Assembly: GCA_029706075.1 (NCBI GenBank)
Contig: JAINUG010000173.1
Location: 372,001 to 436,000 of the forward strand
From: Aldrovandia affinis
Lineage: Eukaryota; Chordata; Actinopteri; Notacanthiformes; Halosauridae
DNA: 64,000 nucleotides
Direction: 5' to 3'
In this document: piece by piece, positions 24,496 to 34,900 of the stretch
Numbering within the stretch: the first letter of the stretch is position 1
Layout of the letters: every line of letters begins with the position of its first letter
The notes under the pieces: generated by a model
What the model was told of the DNA's origin: nothing
The model's database searches: none
The model's input: only the letters and a program-made list of their open reading frames with translations
Made by a program: the position numbers and the translations under genes

Positions 24496-24712
24496 CCCAT
24501 TTAGACCTAAAATGCCTGCTAAAAACGCCTATTAAAACCTAAGCAATTATTCTACACAACCTCTTAAAACCTGAGGGTTTTCTGGAAAAAATGTCCAAAA
24601 AAAAGCCGACACCAACGTGCACTTCATTTCCCCACGTCTATTTCAGCGAATCACAGCGCATTTCATTCATCGCAAAATCGGCGACCTAAACGTCACTCCA
24701 GGTCTTAATGGG
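24496..24712. mobile_element. piggyBac-like MITE with TTAA target sites
   Basis: Inverted ends CCCATTTAGACCT and AGGTCTTAATGGG are flanked on both sides by TTAA (24492-24495 and 24713-24716), the target duplication of piggyBac transposons. It is 217 bp with no coding sequence, and sits at the 5' edge of the nested CR1 fragment. Confidence 0.8.
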
Positions 24713-24939
24713 TTAAGGTAATAGTAATGTTGTGAATAATTCTGCAAAACTAATAAAATGTGTTTTGCTAATTGTATGGTTTATATATTTATAACTAACA
24801 TGCGTAACACCTGCTTTCATGTAGCCTATATTGTATCCTTGTTTTAGGCATTTCAATTGTAGCCTAAGATTTGCCTACAGTTAAGATTAGTGATATAGGC
24901 ATACTTTAATTACTCATTTCGATATAACCTAAGAACATA

Positions 24940-25105
24940 ATGTCAAAGAAAAAATCTGGAGTATGGCAGCATTTCGTTTTAGTCGTGGACGATCCCAAAA
25001 AAGTGGAATGTAAACTTTGCAAGCGTGTTTTCCAAGGCAGGGTTTATATCGTTAATAAAATGAGGAGCAGCCATTTTCCCCAAAAATGTGGACAAGCTGT
25101 GCCAT
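24940..25105 (+). pseudogene. BED-type zinc finger remnant of a hAT transposase
   Basis: ATG at 24940 gives MSKKKSGVWQHFVLVVDDPK, then KVECKLCKRVFQGRVYIVNK, then SSHFPQKC before a stop. The aromatic W-x-x-F, the C-x-x-C pair and the following His fit a BED finger, the DNA-binding module at the N-terminus of hAT/ZBED transposases. The catalytic region is missing from this copy. Confidence 0.8.
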
Positions 25106-25660
25106 AACATGAAACGACTGGGGAAGTAGGCCATCGGATGGTCTCCGACTTGAGTAAGTTATTTTCAATAGGCTATAGCCACTTTATGTTCAGCTTTAGG
25201 CTACAATGTGTGATCATTCATTTGTTAGCTTATTTTTTTGCAAAAGAGATTTTAAATCCCAATGAGACCAACCTGTTTAATTAAATAAAACATAGCCTAC
25301 GCATTAGAACGTGTTATGGTTGTGGTCAAATAAAAGCATCAGCCTATTATGTGGCCATACCGCAACTTCACAAGCGCAACGGCAGAATCTCCCAAGGGCA
25401 GCATGGAGAGGTGACTCGGAACAGAGAAGTTTTTTTTTCTTTCAGGTAATCTTGAACTCCAGCTCCATAAAGTAATTAGCCTATTGTTACTCATTTGTGT
25501 CATTCACTTAAGAAAGTAATAAAACGTGAGACAAGCGCAGTGTGCATATCGTTGTATTTATTAAAACAAATAGGGTGTGTCATATACTGTATAAGTTTCG
25601 ACCAATCGGAAAAAACGGACGACTGTTAGTCGACCAAGATTTGTTTTAGTCGGGACAGCC

Positions 25661-26464
25661 CTACTGTGCAGGCCAATCAAGTTCCTCCACACCAAACTCA
25701 TCTAACCATGTCTTTATGGACCTCGCTTTGTGCACAGGGGCACAGTCATGCTGGAACAGGAAAGGGCCTTCCACAAACTGTTGCCACAAAGTTGGAAGCG
25801 CCCAATTGGCTAAGATGTAGTCGTATCCTGTAGCATTAAGAATACCCTTCACTGGAACTAAGGGGTCTATCCCAAACCCTGAGAAACAGCCCCAGACCAT
25901 TATCCCTCCTCCACCAAACTTTACAGTAGGCACTATGCATTCCAGAAGGTAGCGTTCTCCTGGCATCCGCCAAACCCAGATTCATCCATCAGCCAGATAG
26001 TGAAGCGTGATTCATCACTCCAAAGAACACGTTTCCACTGCTCCAGAGTCCAGTTGCGGCGTGCTTTACACCACTCCAGCCAACGCTTGCCATTGCGCAT
26101 GGTGATGTGAGGCTTGTGTGCAGCTGCTCGGCCATGGAAACCCATTCCATGAAGCTCCCGACGCATAGTTCTTGTGCTGATGGTGCTTCCAGAGGCAGTT
26201 TGGTACTCTGTAGTGAGTGATGCAGCAGATGATAGGCGATTTTTACGTGCTATGCACTTGTCGGCCCTGTTCTGTGAGTTTGAGTGGTCTACTACTTCGT
26301 GGCCGAGCTGTTGTTGCTCCTAGGCACTTCCATTTCACAATAATAGCACTTACAGTTGACCAGGGCACATCTAGTAGGGCAGAAATTTCACAAACTGACT
26401 TGTGGCAAAGGTGACATCCTATGACAGTGCCGCATTTAAAGTCACTGAGCTCTTTACGAACCAT
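25661..26464 (-). pseudogene. Tc1-like transposase remnant, minus strand
   Basis: Three overlapping frames in different phases: MVRKELSDFKCGTVIGCHLC with a helix-turn-helix (26464-26243); TLEQWKRVLWSDESRFTIWL with the first catalytic Asp (26166-25933); and [20 protein letters not shown], then [20 protein letters not shown] with the second Asp (25966-25661). Reading continues toward the DDE Glu region in 23339-23033, beyond the hAT insertion. Frameshifts plus the insertion make it dead. Confidence 0.9.
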
Positions 26465-26617
26465 TCTGAATTCTAAATGTTTGTCTGTGGAGATTGCATG
26501 GCTATGTGCTGGATTTTATGCACCTGTTGGCAATGGGTGTGGCTGAAACACCTGAACTCAATAATTAGTAGGGGTGTCCACTGACTTTTGGCCATATAGC
26601 ATATATATAATATATGT

Positions 26618-26979
26618 GTTTGTTTCAGTTTTAGTAACACAAACCTAACTTGTAGAATCACGCAAACCTGACAATAATTCCAAACTCTATATTATACTCT
26701 TCGAATAAAACCAATATTGGAAGTGAAGCTGAAAAAAAAACATGCCGGTTGTGTCTGAGCCAGACTGAGATTTAGCGTGACGATTCTGTGAAGATTGCGC
26801 TTGACCAATTAATGGTCTCCAGTATTGCTAGTTCCACCCTTAGGTCCCTGTTAGGCTGGGTAGTACCTAAACAGAGCAGTAGCTAAATTCAGCATGGGTA
26901 CGGTTCGCTTGACAGTGGAAAAAGCGACAAAACGTGGGAGCACGGATTGCCTGTACTGTACTGTGTGGTGGTAAAACGC
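26618..26979 (-). repeat. Right arm of the 8.9 kb inverted-repeat pair
   Basis: The reverse complement of this arm matches 18113-18500 through its whole length, with substitutions and small indels. The outer end is ...GGTAAAACGC (reverse complement GCGTTTTACC, against left GCGTGTTTCC). The inner end stops where the Tc1 element's AT-rich flank starts. Confidence 0.8.
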
Positions 26980-27067
26980 CATATGACAAAGTGACTGGCT
27001 CAGATCTCCATCTTGGGTCTGCTGCTCCTCTCTAAAAGATTTTTAAATATTATTAATGTTGATTGTA

Positions 27068-28601
27068 TGGAAGCCCATTTCCGCCAATGTGATAAAAATA
27101 AAAATCCTGTAAGTCATTGTAATGAGATTAGCATCTCAAAATAATGAGTTACTATCTCAATATTTTGACTTAGTAACTCGTTATTTTGAGATAGTAAGTC
27201 ATTGTTTTGAGATACTATTTCAAAATAATGACTTTAGAAGCTGTCACAATTCCTGACTGAAATCGCTGACTGTTTCTTATTTTCTTGTTTGTTTTGTTTA
27301 TGAGAAATGTCCATGTTACCATGTTGTTGTTGTTACCTGTTACCATTACAACTGTTACTATGTACTGTGTAGTCAGGTTATTTTATTGACAACGTTTTGA
27401 AAAATGTAGTACTGTACTGTTAGTTATATGAAGCGTTTTGAAATAAAATACATCTGATCTGTGGGATATTGCATTTTGCGGAGGAACGCATTTTTAAGCA
27501 CACATGATTTCGGAATCTGATGCCAGAAATATTTTGTATACAAAGGTTCCTATAAATAGCTCATTTAGGTTCAGCCAGTTCTGATAACAAAAAGCAATTA
27601 TTAACTTTGGCAGTCTAAAATCTCGCAAATATTTAATTAGGCAAAGAGCAGCACGTGCAGATTATGATAATTATTTCATTTTCATTTTGAGCAGGCTCAC
27701 GCATGAGTGAGGCATCTCTCTGAGTGCCATTCTAGTTATTATTATTACTATTAACTGTCGGAAGAGCATGGTTCTGTGTAGCTCAGTGAGACACAACAAC
27801 ATGGATGACACATGGAGAAGAAAAAAAAAAAAGCGTTTTAACTTTGGTCAGCGCTGTTCCTGAGTGGAAGTGCACCTGGCAAGCTGATATAGGCATCCTA
27901 TTATTCGTTATTAATGAATGCATAGTTCATTTTTTATCTGGTTATTCACCATCTTTGTGGGTGGTCAGTTGTTATAAATCTACATGTCAGTGTTAGTAGC
28001 ATCCTGGTCTTAAATAGGTGACAATAACATGAGGCGTTTTATTGCACATATAGGGCCGCACTTTCGTTATCTTGCCCGGAGCCGGATTGCCTTGCGCATG
28101 CCCTAAGATGCATCTGTAAAAGTGTGCAGTGTGCACCATATACACGGTAACAGTACAGTACTACATTTTTCAAAATGTTGTCAATAAAATAACAAGACTA
28201 CACAGTACATGGTAACGGTTGTAATGGTAACAGGTACAACAACAACAACAGGGTAACATGCCAATTTCTCATAAACAAAACAAACAAAAAAAGAAGAAAT
28301 ACTGTCAGCGATTTCAGTCAGGAATTGTGACAGCTTCATTATTTTGAGATAGTAAGTAATTATTTGGGATAGTAACTCATTATTTTGAGATAGTAAGTCA
28401 TTATTTTGAGATAGTAGGTTGTTATTTTGAGATAGTAAGTTATTATTGTGAGATAGTAACTCATTATTTTGAGATAGTAACTAGTTATTTTGAGATAGTC
28501 AAAATATTAAGATCAAAATATTAAGATAGAAAGTCATTATTTTCAGATACTAATCTCATTATAATGACTTACAGGATCACATTGGTGGAAATGGGCTTCC
28601 A
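27068..28601. mobile_element. 1.5 kb foldback DNA element with tandem repeats in its arms
   Basis: The ends TGGAAGCCCATTTCCGCCAA and TTGGTGGAAATGGGCTTCCA are inverted, with TA on both outer sides (27066-27067 and 28602-28603). The arms, about 360 bp left and 460 bp right, are inverted copies. They contain 'CTGTCACAATTCCTGACTGA', 'GTTGTTGTTGTTACCTGT' and runs of a roughly 22-bp unit 'TTATTTTGAGATAGTAAGTC'. No transposase frame is present. Confidence 0.85.
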
Positions 28602-30009
28602 TATGATTGCCCTAATATCCATAAACAAATTCAGACTGATATTCATTGCTGACAGGTTTTTGAATTGATGTTGAATATTTTGTCTTTGCCTTAGTGTTCA
28701 AATTAAACTAGCTCTTCATTTTAGTGGAATTGTGAGTTGTTGTGAGCAATCTGGTGGATTCAGATCCCTCAGATTTCTCTGCCTATCAAAGAAGTTTGCA
28801 ATTTAATGGGGACATTTTTTCAGCCTTCATAAATCAAAAGGTACAATTATTTTCAGAAAACCATAAAGAACAACTGAAGTTGCATATAGTCCTATAGTTT
28901 GACTAAGTTTGGGGCCTGTAGGAGCATCAAAGCTATAGGAGGAAAAAACCTTTTTAGGGTTTACATTTTTCTTAGGAAACCACTACAACAATAGAAAACA
29001 GTAACCCTGACAAAGAACAATATTGGCATGTTTTACATGCAGACTAATTAATTAAGCTATCCAGTTCTTCAGGTTAACTTTCCAAACAAATGTCAAATCT
29101 ATGTATGAGGAAGCACCGTGTAGAACGGAGGTAGTGTATATAAAATACTTTTTCACAAAATTACTTATTGTCACATTTGCATTTTCATAAGAATATTTTC
29201 TTGACCGCCTAGTCATTACTAATCAATTATTCCAAAAATACGGCTTGTTTAGTTTGTGAAAAAAATAGCAATAATAGAATACTACTTCCTCTATATATTC
29301 TTGTAGTTCTCACAGACAGAAAATCCACCTAGTTTCAAAAACATAAACAATTATCTTGTTTCATTATTGTGCTGACTATGTGCATATGCGTGCAGTGTTT
29401 TAGGGATTAGGGAAGTAAAATACAAATGCACTCCACTCATGCCACTACAATTAGCATTCTGCTACTCATTCAAGTGGTATTGCCACAACCCTTTAAAAGG
29501 CGTCTTTAGATTTTCAAAAGAATCTGATGTTCTGCAACCTCTGTGACAAATGCATTGTATCCAAACGTCGTGGAAGCCAGAGTGTGAACAGGCCTATAAT
29601 ATTAAATGTATCATTATATTGGACAAGAAAGGTAGCTAGCTAGCCAGAAAATGTTATTTAATTTCAATGACAGGTTACATTTCGATTTTTGGTTAAACAT
29701 CACTTTCTTTTTTGAAAATATTGAACTAATTTGCAGAATCTTGGAGTCCATTGTCACTATAGAGATAACATTTGGTAACAACCGAGCAGTATGTACTGTA
29801 GCTAAGTTAGCTAGCTAGATATTAACTGTAGCTAACTAAGCATATTGAAAATGGAAACCTTGTCCATTGTAAAAAAAACTAAGAGAAGCCGTTTAATTTA
29901 TTTGGCAGAATAAGCTAGCTAACAATAACTATTCAATAGACCGCTGTACCAATGTTTATGAAAACATAAAGGCAACAGCTGTGCAAACACTTTAGTTATA
30001 TGTAGTGGT
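28602..30009. other. Intergenic, nothing recognised
   Basis: AT-rich sequence with scattered 'AGCTAGCTAG' runs near 29630-29820. No gene, RNA or repeat family was recognised. A promoter or 5' UTR exon of zgpat could lie here, but nothing marks it. Confidence 0.4.
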
Positions 30010-30770
30010 ACATGTGTGATAAATATGGGCACCACCACCTCCTCCCCACTGACCCTCAACACGGAGGCCCCCCAAGGATGCATCCTCAAATCCTCTCTGT
30101 ACTCCCTGCATACCCACGACTGCGTGGCCATGCAGAAATTCAACACTATCATCAAGTTTGCAGATGACACGACGATGGTAGGCCTGATCTCCAACGGTGA
30201 TGAGGCTGCCTACAGGGGGGAAGCTAGAGGCCTGACACAATGGTGCCAGGAAAATAACCTCTCCTTCAACATCAACAAGACCAAAGAGCTGGTCGTATCA
30301 GAGCATCAGGTCCACAACCTACAGGCTATGGGACAGCTTTTATCCCCAGGCCATCAGGCTGCTGAACAACTATTCAGCTGCTCACTGCACCAGTCTGTTG
30401 CCTGCACACTCACACACTTAATTTGTGTCTGTTTCTTCTAGATTTGATTTATTCTCTACTGCATCTGCACATTGCTCATATCACCCCTAGTATGAGCCTG
30501 CAGTGGTCACAACAATGACATTTTTGTATAGAATTGCACAACAAATATACGATATATTTGTCATTATCCCCCCACTGTATATTTTGTATTATTGTATTTT
30601 TTATCTTGCATATTTGTATATTTTGTATTCTTGTATTTTATCTTGTATATATCTTATTGTAGTACTGCATTATTGTGGAGTTCTGCGCTCAAGAATTTCA
30701 CTCATTCTTATCTTATAATTGTGACGTGACAATAAACTTGATTTGATTTGATTTGACCTCATCTAAGTTG
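30010..30770 (+). mobile_element. L2-type LINE fragment, internally deleted
   Basis: The frame 30016-30441 encodes reverse transcriptase pieces: APQGCILKSSLYSLHTHDC, then TIIKFADDTTMVGLISNGDE (A-D-D motif), then WCQENNLSFNINKTKELVVS. It then jumps to the C-terminal AIRLL-like region. The 3' tail AATAAACTTGATTTGATTTG ends at about 30763, as in fish L2 elements. Confidence 0.88.
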
Positions 30771-31247
30771 GACAGATATTGGTCACAATTAAAATTAACC
30801 AAAATATAATGTTGTTTTACGATGTCTTTCATGAAGTCTTTCACTAAATCCCAGAGAAGATGACAGGTACTTGTTGTATTCGGGTTATCTGATGTTGTGA
30901 TCACATTCCAATCAGGAAAAATTCACATGCACTGTGCACAATGGGTTGGTATCATTGCAATGCTACGCTTTAAACTGAATTTACAAAGTAGCCAGGTTAT
31001 TTTCCTTTTGAGATTGAGTCTTGCATGTGTGTTAATTAGTTAAGCGAGTCAATGAAGCTTGAAGCCACGTGTTGGCATGAAAGCATCTGCAGGTGTGCTT
31101 AATTTAACATGTTATGTGTCAGTATAATAGCTAAGTTTGCCTATTATCACTTACTGTTTCATACCACGTTATATGGATAGGGCTGAATATATATACTGCA
31201 CTGATTGATGTGAATGTTCTGATCAATGTTCCACTCCATTTTGGCAG
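30771..31247 (+). other. zgpat 5' flank or intron
   Basis: No CpG cluster or TATA box was recognised. The sequence ends in CCACTCCATTTTGGCAG, a good 3' splice acceptor before the first zgpat coding exon, so a non-coding 5' exon probably lies further left. Confidence 0.5.
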
Positions 31248-31940
31248 ACTCCTAGATGCTGACCTGCTACATTTCATCATGGACGAAGGGAACCTGGAAG
31301 CGGCTATCGAGACCTACAATGCCCAACTGCAGCAGGTAGAAACCGCCCTCGGAGCTGGGCTGGACTCCTCGCAGCTGTCAGACCTTCTCAAGCTAAAAGA
31401 GGACTTGTGTCAACTAATAGAGCTCACTGAGTCGAGCTTGGTGTCAGTTAAGAAGAGCCGGCTTCTTACTTGCCTTGAGGACTGCACGATGCCACAGATC
31501 GACCCGCCAGCAGAAAGGGCTGTGGAAGGCAGCCTAGATGACGAGTTTGTGGCATTTTACTCTGAACTAGGTGAGCCTGCACTGGAGGGTTCATCTAGCA
31601 GTATGAATGGACCTCAGGGCTCTAGGCAAGCCTTGACTCCCCACCCGATGCCAACTGGTGAGGTTGAGGATCAGGTGGATGAGGATGAGGATGAGGATGA
31701 GTATGAGTATGAAGAGGATGAGGAGAAGGACAAAGACTCAATGAGCGGGACTAAAGTCCATGCGCCGTACCGCACCTCTTGGGGAACACTAGAGTATCAT
31801 AATGCAATGGTTGTGGGAGCAGAGGACCCTGATGGGGCTGAGTCTCGCGTGAGGGTGTTGTACATTCATCCAACCCATAAATCCATGAAGCCCTGTCCCT
31901 TCTTCCTGGAGGATAAGTGTCGTTTCATGGAAAACTGCAG
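31248..31940 (+). CDS. zgpat: zgpat coding exon 1 (5' UTR 31248-31278)
   Basis: Acceptor TTGGCAG|ACTCCT; start ATG at 31279; donor AACTGCAG|GTAATA in phase 2. It encodes the N-terminal coiled coil, the acidic run, and the first three Cys of the CCCH finger (CPFFLEDKCRFMENC). Confidence 0.95.
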
Positions 31941-34900
31941 GTAATATTAGTACATTAACGTTCTTCAAATGTATATAACATTGCTTGTGTAGCCCTTTAT
32001 TGTGCAGTACTGTGTATATTAGGGGTGTGCCAAGTATTCAGCCTAAATGAGTCCTTGTTACGGATATAGGGCATTTTCCGGGTATGATCATGATATGAGT
32101 ATTTTTTAATATTGTTTGTAATCGGAAAGGGTTCTCTTAAGGTGCCACATGCTTACAATAACTACTCCAATTGGCTAATTTTGCTGCCACAATTGGATTC
32201 GAGTGATGTGTGCCGTTAGGACATACCTCCCTTCTCCCACTCGGTGTCGTTCAGACAGTCTCTGAGTCTGTCCTTTTACCTTAGTGTGGATGGTACCTTA
32301 ATAAATAAATAAATAAATAATTATTCATTAGATGAAGTGCCTGTCATCTACCTACTATGCCTGCAAGAAAACTTATTTTGAAATTGTATAACATCAGTCA
32401 AGTTTGCAGAGTCTCTGTCAATAGAAAAGTACTTTCTTTCCTCAAGCTTCCCCAGCTAGGAAGCCCTATTGTCTTGCCTGCTGTTGGCCCTAGCACTGCA
32501 GTTGGGAGGGAAAGTTGCTAGCTAGCTCCCGCCGCCAGGTAGCTGAGGTGATCTAAGGATTCTTTTGTCTTGTTTGCTCACTAACCTTTGTGGTGGAAGT
32601 CGAACCAAAATCATACTCTTGCTTTACTGTTATACTGTTAGATAATTTGTTTTTGTTGATGATCTAGTCAATGCCAAATTGCCATTGAGAGGCTATCCCG
32701 GTGCTGCTAGCTAGCTAACGTTGGCTGAGATAGACATTGCTAGCAATGTAAAAGAGACTGAAAAGCAATGTGTAAGCTTTGAGAATAGAGATGAGGGAAT
32801 TTATAATCATAGGAATTTATAATGAAATCAGGACACTTGATTAAAATGATTATTCTGGCCTCCCGCGTGGTCCAGTGTTCCATACAAATGAAATGCCACC
32901 AGGCTTTTCACACTCGCTGCGGATAGTGGCCCTAAATGATTATTTTGAACACTATTAAACATTGAATTAATGCTACCAAATTGGGAGAAAATGGGATAAA
33001 ATCAGAAACAAAAAAAAAACAAAAAAAAGATTATTCTGAACTTTATTAAACATTGAATTAATGTTGAGTTTGAACAATGCGTAAGTTCTTACTAAACATA
33101 CAGTTTTACCCACAATATTAGCAGAAAGCATAGCTACTACAGAGGCTTGACAAAATAATGGAAACACCAAATGAAAAAGGACTCATTTTGAAGTGGCTAA
33201 ATCATAATTAAAAAGGTGTCTAAACATGTGTTTCTTATTAATGTCAATAGTAATTATCAATATGTTTCTACTATAAAAGACATTTTAAACTCTTAAAACT
33301 TGAAACGGAAAACAGTTTTATATGTGAGTTTCTAAAGCAAAATGAGAGATCTAACTTTAAAACATTTTAAAAGACATCAAATAGTCGGTGCCTAAATTAC
33401 AGGTGGGTCAGTCTATGAAACGTCTAAATTATTGAAGGGGAACAGTCAAACCATGATGTCAAACAAGGAAAAACCATGATGTCAACAGTGGTCGCAAGTC
33501 AAAGTTCACCTACAGATATAGACAGACGCGTAGAGGGATAGTTGCTCAAAACCACTTAATTTCTCCTTGAATGAAAACCAGGACACTTAAGCAACTTAAG
33601 TTTGGCACCAGCATGGTCCATAGTGGACTGTCACACACCACAATTTGGGGATTCTACCTATGAGCTGTAAATTATGGATCAGACGTACACACAATTCATT
33701 AGGCACTTAATCAATAACTACTTAATCTGATGTGTTGGTGCTGGAATTTAACAAATGCATAGACTGGCTCAGGGTTTGATGTAATGTAGATTATGAGATG
33801 TAAATTGTAAATTGGATAGCTCGCAAAGAATGTACTGTGGGTATAAAAAGTATTCGAAGCAAATGACAAAAAGTATACCGCAAATGCCACATTGGAGCGG
33901 TTTAAAAAATATTTTAAAAACCTCAATGTCCTGGAGTGGCCCAGTCACAGCCAGTGATTAAAGAGTTCCGCGGATATACGGATTTCCGCTTTTCCGGGAT
34001 CAGAAAGCATCAACCATAAGATTTGTGTAGATCTGATGTGGGGTTTTTTGGGGGCTTGCTGACCTACGATAAGCCTCATTGGTTTTAATCTGTTGTCAAT
34101 CGCCACACTTAATGATAGACCAATCAGGTTGACAGCAGTACAGGCGTAGTCGTAGTCACTGTCACTGTAAGTCATGGGCATTCTAGCTAGCTAAAGCCTC
34201 TAGAAATGGTCGCAAAGGAAGAATGGCAAAAGTGATAGAGGAAAACGATAGTGAGTAAAAAAACAATTCCGTTGGGATTGGCTGGACAAAAACTCTGTTT
34301 CAGTCAATGGGCACACTACCAAACTGGCAGTGGGTGAATGCTCAAAAAATCGGATATTCCTGGCAAAATACTCTGCATGTATTGTTCGGATATTGTCTTT
34401 TATGGCTGCAGAGGATTTAAGGCATTGGAAGATCACATCCGTAGCAAAAAACACAACGACAAAATTAAAATTTGCCTTTAATAGAAAATTAAGATTGACA
34501 ATTCTGAGGTAGGTCAGAAGCATGAGGTAATTACACTTTGTCCACTTCTTTTTCAATGATGAATAAAAGAGAATCCAACAACAGTGGCGGTCACTGACGC
34601 AGGGAATGGATTTTTCAGTCTGCGGACCAGGATTTGTATTATTTATCCCACAGGGAGAGGGAGAGAGAGAACCCGCACGATACAAATTAACAAAATAAAC
34701 TTCAGTCTTCAGCTTAAATCAAAATGCCTTTCGGCAAAACACTAAACATTCACACACAGACATTTGCAAATATTCAGTTGTCTTTACTCTTTACTGTACT
34801 CTCATGTTGCAGCCACTTCCTGAAAGAACAGAGCACACAGGTACAATTGTGATGCCGCACAGCTATGTGCCCTAGACCAGATTTGAAGCTCCCTTCCTTG

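Larger units (their letters stand above)
23340..25663. mobile_element. hAT element (2.3 kb) inserted in the Tc1 element
   Basis: The ends are TAGGGCTGACACC (left) and the reverse complement TAGGGCTGTCCCG (right). It is flanked by a perfect 8-bp duplication CTGTGCAG at 23332-23339 and 25664-25671. Sub-terminal 'GGTCGACCGAGATTTGTTTT' and its inverted partner AAAACAAATCTTGGTCGACT extend the match. It contains a BED-finger remnant, a CR1 LINE fragment and a TTAA-flanked MITE. Confidence 0.92.
23033..26600 (-). mobile_element. Second Tc1-like transposon, minus strand, split by a hAT insertion
   Basis: The ends are CACTATATGGCCAAAAGTCA (left) and TGACTTTTGGCCATATAG (right), the common fish Tc1 terminal repeat. 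The body is continuous when the block 23340-25663 is removed: left part 23033-23339 and right part 25672-26600 join exactly at an 8-bp duplication. It carries a broken minus-strand transposase. Confidence 0.9.

Noticed and set aside
28320..28510. Regularly spaced short repeats resembling a CRISPR array
   Set aside because: The 22-bp units are adjacent without unique spacers and lie in the arm of an inverted-repeat transposon in a fish genome.
34200..34685. 161-codon minus-strand ORF
   Set aside because: No motif. The + strand of the same DNA has the zinc-finger-like transposon remnant and an LTR.
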